DNA of 15,751 bases from positions 1 through 15,751 of the forward strand of contig JADLDF010000225.1 of the NCBI GenBank assembly GCA_020846815.1, read 5' to 3'. Of this stretch, positions 6,862 to 15,393 are shown piece by piece. Position numbers and translations under genes: made by a program. The DNA comes from Gammaproteobacteria bacterium. Its GTDB lineage: Bacteria > Pseudomonadota > Gammaproteobacteria > Steroidobacterales > Steroidobacteraceae. The notes beneath the pieces are model-generated. The model was given only the letters and a program-made list of their open reading frames with translations. It ran no database searches and was not told where the DNA came from. Positions within the stretch are counted from its first letter, which is position 1. Every line of letters begins with the position of its first letter.

Positions 6862-7167
6862 ATGGCCAAGATCGTCGTGCTGTTCAACCTCAGGCCTGGC
6901 GTCGCCGTCGCCGACTACGAGAAGTTCGCACGTGAGACGGATCTGCCGATCGTCAACCGGCTGCCGTCGGTGAACCGTTTCGAGGTGCTGAAGGCGACCG
7001 GCCTGCTGAACGGTGCCGCCTCGCCGTACCAGTACATCGAGATCATCGACGTCGAGGATCTTGGTCAGCTCGGCCGGGACGTCGCGACCGAGCAGATGCA
7101 GAAAGTCGCCTCGACCTTCCGCTCGCTCGCCGACAACCCGCAGTTCATCGTCACCGAGCAGCTGTGA
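6862..7167 (+). CDS. REDY-like protein, HapK family
   Basis: This 101-residue protein is recognised as HapK/REDY-like, a small dimeric α/β-barrel-type family named after HapK of the Hahella prodigiosin cluster and RedY of Streptomyces prodiginine synthesis. The N-terminus MAKIVVLFNLRPG, the middle SVNRFEVLKATGLL, the segment YQYIEIIDVEDL and the end ADNPQFIVTEQL are the features I recognise. The precise role of the family is not settled, and most genomic copies, as here, are not beside a prodigiosin cluster. GGAAAGGA precedes ATG 6862 by about 7 nt. The stop overlaps the MFS GTG start (GTGA), so it is the first gene of a transport operon. A cytoplasmic location is likely because no signal or membrane segment is present. 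Confidence 0.75.
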   Translation: MAKIVVLFNLRPGVAVADYEKFARETDLPIVNRLPSVNRFEVLKATGLLNGAASPYQYIEIIDVEDLGQLGRDVATEQMQKVASTFRSLADNPQFIVTEQL

Positions 7168-8447
7168 GCACCAGTCCGGCCGCGGCCGTGCCGCCTCGGG
7201 CGGACGGCTTCCGCTTCTATGGCTGGTGGGCCGTGGTCCCGGCCGTCTTCGTGATCCTGCTCGTCGGCAACGGCCTGACCGTCGGCGGGATCGCGGCCTT
7301 CGACCCGTCGCTGATCCAGAACCTCGGCGTGAGCCGCGCCGACGTCAAGCTCGGCGACGCGATCCAGCTCGGCGTCGCGGCCTGCCTCACGGTGCTCACG
7401 GGCTGGCTGGCCGACCGCATCGGCGTGCGGATCGTCATGGCGGCCGGCAGCGTCGCGCTGGCCGCGTCGTTCTTCCTGCTCGGCGGCGTGGAGTCGCTGG
7501 CGGACTACTACTGGACGCGCTTCCTCATGGGCGTCGGGCTCGCCGGCTGCGGCCTCGCGATCTGCGTCGTCGCGGTCTCGCGCTGGTTCGTGCTGCGCCG
7601 CGGGCGCGCGCTCGGCATCGTGCTGGCCGGCACGAGCCTCGGCAATGCGGCGTTCCCGCCGCTGTTCACACGTCTGATCGCCGCCGAGGGTCTGGATGCA
7701 GCCGGCGACGTGGCCGGCTGGATGGTGCTGGCGCTGCTGCTGCTGGTGGCGTTCGCGCTAGTCGAGTGGCCGGCGGTGAAAGGCCTGAAGGCCTATGGCG
7801 CGGAGCAGGTCGAGGGGCGGGGACTCGCGACTGGTTCCGATGCGGCCGGGCCGCAGCTCGGCTACGGCGAGATCCTCGCGAGGCCGCAGTTCTGGCTCAT
7901 GGGCATCGCCGCGTTCGCGACCTTCTACTCGATCCTCGCCGTCAACAACAACATGATCCTGCACATGCAGAATCTCGGCGTGCGGCCCGAGATCGGCTCG
8001 CTGATCGCCGTGCCGCTGTTCCTCGCGGGCCTCGTCGGCAAGCTCGTCTCGGGCTGGCTCACCGACCTCTACGGGCGCAAGCCGGTGTGGCTCATCAGCC
8101 TTGGGCTGATGCTGGTCGCGGCCGGCATGCTCGCGGCCATGAGCGCGACGCTGGTGCCGTTCGCCGCCGTGATCATGGGCCTCGGCTGGGGCGCGAACTA
8201 CACGCTGCTGCAGGCGGTCGCGGGCGACGTGTTCGGCACGCGCTCACTCGGGCGCGTCATGGGCGCGGTCACGGTGCTCGACGCCGGCGGCGGCGCGGTC
8301 GGCCCTTACGTCACGGCGCGTTTCGCCGACGCCTCGGGCGACTACCAGAGCGGCTTTCTCGTCGTGTTCGCGCTGGTCGGCCTGGCGCTGTTCTGCGCCT
8401 CGCGCCTCGACGTGCCCACGCCCGATGCGCAGGTGAAGCCGGCATGA
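7164..8447 (+). CDS. MFS transporter
   Basis: This 427-residue protein has about twelve hydrophobic helices in two halves separated by a polar loop (about 205-240). Motif A of the major facilitator superfamily appears in both halves: GWLADRIGVR (80-89) and GWLTDLYGRK (298-307). FYGWWAVVPAVFVILLVGNG at the N-terminus and the WFVLRRGRALGI segment (141-152) resemble the monocarboxylate or oxalate/formate-antiporter-like branch, so a small organic anion is a reasonable but unproved substrate. The start is GTG 7164, overlapping the HapK-like stop by 4 nt. The stop overlaps the next permease start as ATGA. An MFS carrier translated together with an ABC importer is unusual, and it may export a product or import a related compound. 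Confidence 0.88.
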   Translation: MSTSPAAAVPPRADGFRFYGWWAVVPAVFVILLVGNGLTVGGIAAFDPSLIQNLGVSRADVKLGDAIQLGVAACLTVLTGWLADRIGVRIVMAAGSVALAASFFLLGGVESLADYYWTRFLMGVGLAGCGLAICVVAVSRWFVLRRGRALGIVLAGTSLGNAAFPPLFTRLIAAEGLDAAGDVAGWMVLALLLLVAFALVEWPAVKGLKAYGAEQVEGRGLATGSDAAGPQLGYGEILARPQFWLMGIAAFATFYSILAVNNNMILHMQNLGVRPEIGSLIAVPLFLAGLVGKLVSGWLTDLYGRKPVWLISLGLMLVAAGMLAAMSATLVPFAAVIMGLGWGANYTLLQAVAGDVFGTRSLGRVMGAVTVLDAGGGAVGPYVTARFADASGDYQSGFLVVFALVGLALFCASRLDVPTPDAQVKPA

Positions 8448-9367
8448 TGCGCTATGCGCTGCGGCGCCTCGTCGGCGTGATCCCGACGCTGTTCATCATC
8501 ATCACGCTGTCGTTCTTCGTGATCCGGCTGGCTCCGGGCGGGCCGTTCGACGAAGAGCAGGCGCTGCCGCCGGAGATCAAGGCCAATCTCGAGGCGGCCT
8601 ACGGCCTGGACCGGCCGCTGCTCGAGCAGTACCTGCGCTACCTCTCCGGACTGGTGCGCGGCGATTTCGGTCCCTCGTTCAAGTTCAAGGATTTCAGCGT
8701 CACCGAGCTGATCGCGCAGGGCCTGCCGATCAGCCTGTTGCTCGGGCTCTCGGCCGTGCTGCTCGCGCTGCTGGTCGGCATCCCGCTCGGCACGCTCGCG
8801 GCGCTGCGCCAGAACTCGCCGACCGACTACGGCATCATGGGCGTGGCCGTGCTCGGCATCGCGCTGCCTAGCTTCGTCACCGGACCGCTGTTCGCACTGG
8901 TCTTCGGCCTGTACCTGCGCTGGCTGCCGGTCGCGGGCTGGGAGACGGGCCAGCTGCGCTATCTGGTGCTGCCCGTGATCACGCTGGCGCTGCCGGTCAT
9001 CGCCTATATCGCGCGGCTGACGCGGGGCAGTCTGCTGGAGGTGCTGCGCACCAATTTCGTCCGCACGGCGCGCGCCAAGGGCCTGCCCGAGCGGCAGGTC
9101 ATCCTGAAGCACGCGCTGCGGCCCGCGCTGCTGCCCGTGGTCAGCTATCTCGGGCCGGCGACCGCGTTCGTGATCACCGGTTCTCTGGTGGTCGAGACGG
9201 TGTTCGGCCTGCCGGGCAGCGGGCGCTACCTGGTGCAGGGCGCGATCAACCGTGATTACACGCTCGTCATGGGCATGATCGTCGTCTACGGCAGTCTGAC
9301 CCTGACGCTGAACCTGCTGGCCGACCTGATCTACGGCTGGCTGGATCCGCGGGTGCGCTATGACTGA
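8444..9367 (+). CDS. ABC peptide transporter permease, OppB/DppB type
   Basis: This 307-residue inner-membrane permease has the DppB/OppB N-terminal signature: MMRYALRRLVGVIPTLFIII (helix 1), then RLAPGGPF and LDRPLLEQYLRYLSGLVRGDFG. Six helices are expected, with the cytoplasmic EAA loop around 207-225 (RTARAKGLPERQVILKHAL) that docks on the ATPases. The C-terminus LLADLIYGWLDPRVRY is typical. ATG 8444 is preferred because AGGTGA (8431-8436) lies 7 nt upstream and the start overlaps the MFS stop as ATGA; ATG 8447 is possible. With the next three genes it forms the membrane and ATPase core of an oligopeptide, dipeptide or nickel-type importer. Symbol oppB/dppB is withheld because the cargo is unknown. 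Confidence 0.92.
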   Translation: MMRYALRRLVGVIPTLFIIITLSFFVIRLAPGGPFDEEQALPPEIKANLEAAYGLDRPLLEQYLRYLSGLVRGDFGPSFKFKDFSVTELIAQGLPISLLLGLSAVLLALLVGIPLGTLAALRQNSPTDYGIMGVAVLGIALPSFVTGPLFALVFGLYLRWLPVAGWETGQLRYLVLPVITLALPVIAYIARLTRGSLLEVLRTNFVRTARAKGLPERQVILKHALRPALLPVVSYLGPATAFVITGSLVVETVFGLPGSGRYLVQGAINRDYTLVMGMIVVYGSLTLTLNLLADLIYGWLDPRVRYD

Positions 9368-10242
9368 GCCGGTCGTCGCCAGCGCCGCCGCGGACGCCGG
9401 TGCGAACAGCACGGTCGCCTCGCGCGGCTTCTGGAGCGATGCCTGGCGCCGGCTGCGCCGCAACCGCGCATCGATGGTGGCCGCCACGATGATCGTGCTG
9501 ATCACGCTGGTGGCGTTCATCGGCCCGCTGCTCTCGCCGCATGCCTTCGACGCCATCGACTGGGAGAACATGTCCGTTCCGCCCGGCGGGCCGAACGAGC
9601 ACTGGCTCGGCACCGATCGTCTCGGGCGGGATCTCTACGTGCGCACGCTGCACGGCGTACAAATCTCGCTGCAGATCGGCCTGCTGGCGACGCTGGTATC
9701 GCTGTGCATCGGCGTGACCTGGGGGGCGACGGCCGGCTACCTCGGCGGGCGCCTCGACGAGCTGATGATGCGCTTCGTCGACATCCTCTACGCGCTGCCG
9801 TACATCTTCATCGTGATTATCCTGTCGACGATGTTCGACCGCGGCAACATCTACGTGCTGTTCCTCGCGATCGGCGCAGTCGGCTGGCTGACCATGGCGC
9901 GCATCGTCCGCGGGCAGACGCTGTCGATCAAGCGAAAGGAGTTCATCGAGGCGGCGCTCGCGAGCGGCGTCGCGACGCCGTCGATCCTGGCACGTCACAT
10001 CGTGCCCAACGTCATCGGCCCGGTCATCATCTACGCGACGCTGACGATCCCGCAGATGATCCTGTTCGAGAGCTTCCTGTCCTTCCTCGGCCTCGGCGTG
10101 CAGGAGCCGCAGGCGAGCCTCGGCAGCCTGATCAACGAGGGCGCGCAGGAGATGGAATCGGCCGTCTGGATGCTGCTGGTGCCGGCGAGCTTCCTCGTGA
10201 CCCTGCTGACCTGCTTCAACTTCCTCGGCGACGGACTCCGCG

Positions 10243-10268
<26 letters not shown>
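9360..10268 (+). CDS. ABC peptide transporter permease, OppC/DppC type
   Basis: This 302-residue protein is the second permease of the importer. It has the OppC-type N-terminal cytoplasmic segment (WRRLRRNRASMV), helix 1 (AATMIVLITLVAFIGPLLSP), the extracytoplasmic signature HWLGTDRLGRDLYVRTLHG (81-99), the EAA loop EFIEAALASGVATPSIL (194-210) and the ending FLGDGLRDALDP (288-299). The ATG at 9360 overlaps the oppB-like stop by 8 nt, with no strong Shine-Dalgarno of its own, which fits translational coupling. The heterodimer with the upstream permease would form the channel in the inner membrane. Confidence 0.92.
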
Positions 10269-11315
<1,047 letters not shown>

Positions 11316-11319
<4 letters not shown>

Positions 11320-12326
11320 CCGACTCGCTGCTGTCGCTGCGCGGTCTCAGCGTCTGGTTTCCGGTGGGCGACCGCCTGTTCGGCCGCAAGCCGATGCTGC
11401 ATGCCGTCGAAGGTGTCGATCTCGAGCTGCGCGCGGGCGAGGCGCTGGGCATCGTCGGCGAGTCCGGCTGCGGCAAGTCGACGCTGGCGCGCGCCGTACT
11501 GCAGCTGGTGCGGCCGACGCACGGCCAGGTCGTCTGGATGGGCCGGCCGATCGAAGGCCTGCCGCTCGCCGAGCTGCGGCCGCTGCGGCGCGATCTGCAG
11601 ATCGTCTTCCAGGATCCGCTGGCGAGCCTGAACCCACGGCTGACCATCGGCGAGATCGTCGCCGAGCCGCTGCGCGTGCACCGGCCGGAGCTCGACGCCG
11701 CGGGCCGCAAGCGCGAGGTCGCCGACATCCTCGGGCGGGTCGGGCTCTCGGCCGACATCATCAACCGCTACAGCCACGAGTTCAGCGGCGGGCAGTGCCA
11801 GCGCATCGGCATCGCGCGCGCGATGGTGCTGCGGCCGAAGCTGCTGATCTGCGACGAGCCGGTCAGCGCGCTCGACGTCTCGATCCAGGCGCAGATCGTC
11901 AACCTGCTGAAGGAGCTGAAGCGCGACTTCGGCATGACGATCCTGTTCGTGAGCCACAACCTCGCCGTGGTGCGGCGCCTGTGCGAGCGGGTGCTGGTGC
12001 TCTATCTCGGGCGCACGATGGAGCTCGCGCCCACCGACGAGCTCTACGGGCGGCCGCTACATCCCTATACGCGGGGCCTGCTCGCGGCGGTGCCGATTCC
12101 CGACCCCGATCTGCAGCCGGCGCGGCTGGGCACTTCGCTCGGCGGCGAGCTGCCGTCGCCGCTGTCACCACCTTCGGGCTGCGTGTTTCGCACCCGCTGT
12201 CCTCATGCTGCGCCGCAGTGCGAGCGCGAAGTGCCGATGTTCAAGGCGATCGAGGCGGGCCGGCGCGTGGCCTGCCTGCGCTGGCACGAGCTGCCGCCGG
12301 AATCCGGTTTCGCGACGGATCGCTGA
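11316..12326 (+). CDS. ABC peptide transporter ATPase, OppF/DppF type
   Basis: This 336-residue protein is the second ATPase of the importer. It has Walker A GESGCGKS (48-55), Q-loop Gln99 in IVFQDPLASLNPR, signature FSGGQ (156-160), Walker B LLICDEP (176-182) and H-loop His214. The C-terminal peptide-transporter domain has HPYTRGLLAAVP and four cysteines at 289, 295, 302 and 320, spaced like those in the OppD-type partner. The N-terminal WFPVGDRLFGRKPMLHAVEGVD is the usual OppF insertion before strand 2. ATG 11316 overlaps the upstream stop (ATGA), with GGAG at 11305-11308. It is the last gene of the operon. No intrinsic terminator is obvious directly after 12326. No substrate-binding protein gene follows. 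Confidence 0.92.
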
Positions 12327-12372
12327 GATCACCGTGGGTTTGCCATGATGGTGGGCGCAAGCCGACCGCACG

Positions 12373-12528
12373 ATGCAGCTCGCAGTCCCAATGTCGCGGT
12401 GCCACAACAGCGGCGGCGGGATAGTCGACTTCGGTTGCGGGACCGGCAACACCGTTGCAGGAACCGAGTCAGAGCCGCAGGCGATGCCACTGCCTCCACG
12501 GCAACGAGCCGCGAGCATCGCGATATAG
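12373..12528 (+). pseudogene. Possible remnant of a class I SAM-dependent methyltransferase (motif I only)
   Basis: One short frame, ATG 12373 to TAG 12526-12528 (51 codons), encodes GGGIVDFGCGTGNTVAG at about 12412-12462. VDFGCGTGN is a near-perfect motif I, the glycine-rich SAM-binding loop of class I methyltransferases. Nothing after it resembles the acidic post-I strand or later motifs, and no Shine-Dalgarno stands out, so it is not a working enzyme. It could be a fragment left by deletion when the flanking genes were joined, or a chance translation of a hairpin-bearing control region. The match is visible; the origin is inferred. Confidence 0.3.
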
Positions 12529-12582
12529 GCCGTAAGGATCGAGTTTTCGCCCGATATGGGTTGGGCCTCGATACGCGAGTGA

Positions 12583-12611
12583 TTGACATTATTCGGACAT
12601 GACGATTAGAT
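12583..12611 (+). promoter_or_regulatory. Sigma70-like promoter for the TonB-dependent receptor
   Basis: A perfect -35 TTGACA (12583-12588) is followed after 17 nt by TTAGAT (12606-12611, 3 of 6 to consensus). Transcription would start near 12618, leaving a leader of about 67 nt before ATG 12685. GACAT is repeated at 12585-12589 and 12596-12600, 11 bp apart, across the spacer. A strong -35 with a poor -10 suggests activator dependence, which is inference. Confidence 0.5.
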
Positions 12612-12618
12612 CGGTGCT

Positions 12619-12632
12619 GGGTGCACGCACCC
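12619..12632. repeat. Inverted repeat at the expected transcription start (candidate operator or 5' hairpin)
   Basis: GGGTGC (12619-12624) and GCACCC (12627-12632) are separated by AC. The repeat lies 8 nt downstream of the candidate -10 box and so covers or borders the expected start site of the receptor mRNA. It could be a repressor half-site pair or a short 5' hairpin in the transcript. Confidence 0.4.
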
Positions 12633-12684
12633 GCTACTGTCTCATCCATACAACGTTCCGACTCGCTCTAATCCGGAGGCGACG

Positions 12685-15264
12685 ATGTCATTTCATCCAC
12701 GTTGCTGGTCATTGGGCTCGATGCTCGTGACGGCTCTCGCCGCTGCGCCGACGTTCGGTCAGGACAGTGCCACGGCGGCGCCGGCCGCCGCCGCCGGCGC
12801 GCTGCAGGAGATCGTGGTCACGGCCCGCAAGACCGAGGAGCGGCTGCTCGATGCGCCGCTGTCGATCACGGCATTCTCGTCCGACGACATCGAGAAGAAG
12901 GGCTTCACCACCCTCGAGGACGTCGCCCGCAGCGCACCGGGCGTACAGTATTCGCAGCAGGGCGGGCAGGCCCCGGGCCGTTACACCTCGGCGATCCGCT
13001 TCCGCGGCATGAACGTCAACTCGGACAGCCCCTCGCTGCAGCTCGGTTCGCTGTTCATCGACGGCATCTACGTGCTCGGCGGCACCCAGTCCATCCCGTA
13101 CGACGACATCGAGCGCATCGAGGTCATCAAGGGGCCGCAGTCGGCCACCTACGGCCGCAGCACCTTCGGCGGCGCGATCAACTACATCACGCGCACGCCG
13201 TCGATGACCGAGTATTCGGGGCGCCTCAATGCCTCCGGCGCGAACTTCGGCGAGAGCGACGTGTCGGCGAGTTTCGAGGGCCCGATCATCGCGGACAAGC
13301 TGTCGTTCCGCATCGGTGGCCGCTACTACAACCGCGGCGCCGTGTTCACCGCCAGCGACGGTGGCGGACTCGGCGAGGAGAACAGCAAGTCGATCTCGCT
13401 GAGCTTCGTCGCGCGCCCGGTCGAGGCGCTGGAGATCAAGCTGCGCGGCTTCCATGCCCAGGACGAGGACGGCCCGTCGATGGGCGGTCTGGTGCAGGGC
13501 TGGCGCAATGACAGCTGCACGGGCAAGCAGATCGCGACCGAAGATCCGCTGTTTCCGCTCGCCTCGCCGATGAACTACATCTGTGGCGCGGTGCCGGAGC
13601 AGGGCCAGGCGATCTCGGCGCTCGGCGACCGCAACGTCATCAACTCCGTCACCTCACTGTTCCCGCAGCGCGCCGCGCTCAACGGCACGCCCAACTTCTT
13701 GTACGACAATCTCGTGGCGCGACCCCTCCCGTCGGTGGTCGACGTTCCAACGATCGACCACGTCGGCCTGATCCGCACGGTTACGCGCTTCTCGCTGGCA
13801 GCCGACTACGAGTTCGCCGGCGGTCATGTCGCTACCTTCCAGGCTGGTATCAACGAACTCAAGGCGAACTGGATCCGCCCTTTCGGTGTGACACCGCTCG
13901 GTTACTGGTGGTCGCGCGATCCTCAGGATTCCGAGGACGAAAGCTACGAATTCCGCGTGGCCTCGCCGACCGACGGACGATTGAGCTGGCTGGCGGGCGT
14001 CAATTCGTACGAGCAGACCTTCCTGCAGTCCGGTTCGGGCGGCGACGCGCTGTGGTTCTGCCTGTCATCGACGATCCGGCCAGTCACCTCGCCCTGTACT
14101 GGCGTGAATTACTTCACGGCCAACAGCCTGGTGCAGAACACCGACAAGGTGAAGACCGAAGGCATCTTCGGCTCGGTGGGCTTCAAATTCACCGACGCGC
14201 TGTCGGCGAGCCTGGAATTGCGCTACCAGAAGGACGAGGTCAAGAAGGGCTTTCTGGTCGCGAACGCTCGGCCCGCGTTGATCGAGGACGAGAGCTGGCT
14301 GCCGCGCGCCATCCTGCGCTGGCAGCCGACGGCTGCGACCAACGTCTACGCCAGCTTTGCCAAGGGTCTCCTGCCTGGCGTCATCAACTCCGAGGTGTCG
14401 CAGGCGACACCGCGTGAACTGGCGCAGTACCAGGCGGCCTTCCCAGGCATCGCCGGCATCATCAAGGGTGATGAGCTCGACATGTACGAGCTCGGCTGGA
14501 AGCAGGAGTGGCTCGATCGCCGCGCCCGCACCAATCTCGCCGCCTACTACGGCGAATGGACCAGTCAGAAGGGCCGCACGCTGTTCATCATCCAGGAGGA
14601 CTGCGGCAGTTTCGCGCATGGTGGAGCGAGCGGAGCAACTGCCGCGAACGGCTGCCCGAACGGTGTGACCGGCCTGCCGGCGGTGTTTCCGAACGGCGCG
14701 CGTTTCACCAACTCGCGCAACGCCAACGTGCCGGGCGACTCCACGCTCTGGGGCCTGGAAGCCGAGGGTCAGCTGCTGGTCACCGAGCGCCTCGACCTGC
14801 GCGCCACCCTGACCTGGGCGAAGTCCGAATACGACGACTTCATCTTCAACTTCGTGCAGCCGATCGCCGGCTTCACGCAGATGAAGGGCAACCAGAACGC
14901 CCGCTTCCCCGAATGGTCGGGCAGCGTCGCCGCCAGCTACACCGCGCCGATCGAGGGCTCGGACTGGGGCTGGTTCATCAACGGTGACCTGAGCTACGTG
15001 GGCAAGACCTTCGTCGACGAGAGCAACCTCGCTTATTGCAAGGACTACACTCTCGGCAACGTCCGCTTCGGCGGCGAGAAGGAGGGGCTGCGCGTCGAGG
15101 CCTTCGTCAAGAACGTGTTCGACGACGACAGCTGGGCGGCCTGCGCGCGCTGGACGGACTTCGACTCCGCGCCGAGCCTCGCGCAGCTGACGACCTACCA
15201 GGGCGTCGCGGTCACGCCGAACATGCCGCGCCAGTACGGCGTCCGCGCGAGCATCAAGTTCTGA
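12685..15264 (+). CDS. TonB-dependent outer-membrane receptor
   Basis: This 859-residue protein imports a ligand across the outer membrane using TonB-ExbBD energy. A signal peptide covers about 1-26 (SLGSMLVTALAAAPTFGQ). The TonB box follows at about 41-48 (QEIVVTAR). The plug domain spans about 52-170, with APLSITAFSSDDIEKKGF, IRFRGMN, IERIEVIKGPQSATYGRSTFGGAINYIT. The rest is the 22-strand barrel, ending in ASIKF with the terminal Phe needed for outer-membrane insertion. Eight cysteines of the mature part fall in four close pairs (278/300, 459/471, 640/657, 785/820), likely disulfides in surface loops. The family is that of the many catabolic receptors of sphingomonad- and Steroidobacter-like bacteria; the ligand cannot be told. 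CGGAGG 5 nt before the ATG sets the start. It has its own promoter and a strong terminator, so it is probably monocistronic. Confidence 0.95.
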   Translation: MSFHPRCWSLGSMLVTALAAAPTFGQDSATAAPAAAAGALQEIVVTARKTEERLLDAPLSITAFSSDDIEKKGFTTLEDVARSAPGVQYSQQGGQAPGRYTSAIRFRGMNVNSDSPSLQLGSLFIDGIYVLGGTQSIPYDDIERIEVIKGPQSATYGRSTFGGAINYITRTPSMTEYSGRLNASGANFGESDVSASFEGPIIADKLSFRIGGRYYNRGAVFTASDGGGLGEENSKSISLSFVARPVEALEIKLRGFHAQDEDGPSMGGLVQGWRNDSCTGKQIATEDPLFPLASPMNYICGAVPEQGQAISALGDRNVINSVTSLFPQRAALNGTPNFLYDNLVARPLPSVVDVPTIDHVGLIRTVTRFSLAADYEFAGGHVATFQAGINELKANWIRPFGVTPLGYWWSRDPQDSEDESYEFRVASPTDGRLSWLAGVNSYEQTFLQSGSGGDALWFCLSSTIRPVTSPCTGVNYFTANSLVQNTDKVKTEGIFGSVGFKFTDALSASLELRYQKDEVKKGFLVANARPALIEDESWLPRAILRWQPTAATNVYASFAKGLLPGVINSEVSQATPRELAQYQAAFPGIAGIIKGDELDMYELGWKQEWLDRRARTNLAAYYGEWTSQKGRTLFIIQEDCGSFAHGGASGATAANGCPNGVTGLPAVFPNGARFTNSRNANVPGDSTLWGLEAEGQLLVTERLDLRATLTWAKSEYDDFIFNFVQPIAGFTQMKGNQNARFPEWSGSVAASYTAPIEGSDWGWFINGDLSYVGKTFVDESNLAYCKDYTLGNVRFGGEKEGLRVEAFVKNVFDDDSWAACARWTDFDSAPSLAQLTTYQGVAVTPNMPRQYGVRASIKF

Positions 15265-15296
15265 CGCGCGCGTTGCCCGCAACCCAGGGCTGAACC

Positions 15297-15333
15297 CGGG
15301 GCCGGGACGGCGACGTCGCGGCCCCGTTCATTT
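15297..15333 (+). terminator. Intrinsic terminator of the TonB receptor gene
   Basis: CGGGGCCG (15297-15304) pairs perfectly with CGGCCCCG (15319-15326). After one G-G mismatch an inner stem GACG/CGTC closes a GCGA tetraloop (15310-15313), a GNRA type. TTCATTT follows, a modest U-tract. The hairpin starts 33 nt after the receptor stop codon. Confidence 0.75.
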
Positions 15334-15341
15334 CCGAGCAT

Positions 15342-15366
15342 GGATCCGTACCCTTGGATACGATCC
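15342..15366. repeat. Imperfect inverted repeat upstream of the GST-like gene
   Basis: GGATCCGTA (15342-15350) and TACGATCC (15359-15366) are complementary except for one bulged C, with an 8-nt loop. It sits between the receptor terminator and the next gene's ribosome binding site. It could be an operator or a leader hairpin. Confidence 0.3.
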
Positions 15367-15393
15367 TGCGATGCGATGCGAGGAGCGGAACCG

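Larger units (their letters stand above)
12327..12684. other. 358-nt intergenic region between oppF-like gene and TonB receptor
   Basis: No convincing complete gene lies here. The region becomes less GC-rich toward 12500-12680, as expected for a control region. It contains a short frame with a methyltransferase-like motif I (12373-12528), competing short hairpin arms (GTTGC 12434-12438, GCAAC 12446-12450, GTTGC 12454-12458), a TTGACA promoter, an inverted repeat near the start site and the receptor's ribosome binding site CGGAGG (12674-12679). No clear terminator for the upstream operon was found. Confidence 0.6.

Noticed and set aside
7013..8443. Long upstream extension of the OppB-type permease frame
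   Set aside because: It overlaps the MFS gene in another frame and is Arg-rich. The permease homology begins at MMRYALRR (8444), where a Shine-Dalgarno is present.
12434..12458. GTTGC/GCAAC/GTTGC arms as a riboswitch or attenuator
   Set aside because: Five-base stems only. They lie well upstream of the proposed promoter and so outside the receptor leader.
12165..12518. Minus-strand 117-codon frame over the oppF end and the gap
   Set aside because: No motif and half of it is antisense to the conserved OppF C-terminal domain.
12345..12602. Plus-strand 85-codon frame before the TonB receptor
   Set aside because: Composition is Arg-rich and irregular and its end runs over the candidate promoter. 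The only recognisable motif lies in a different frame.
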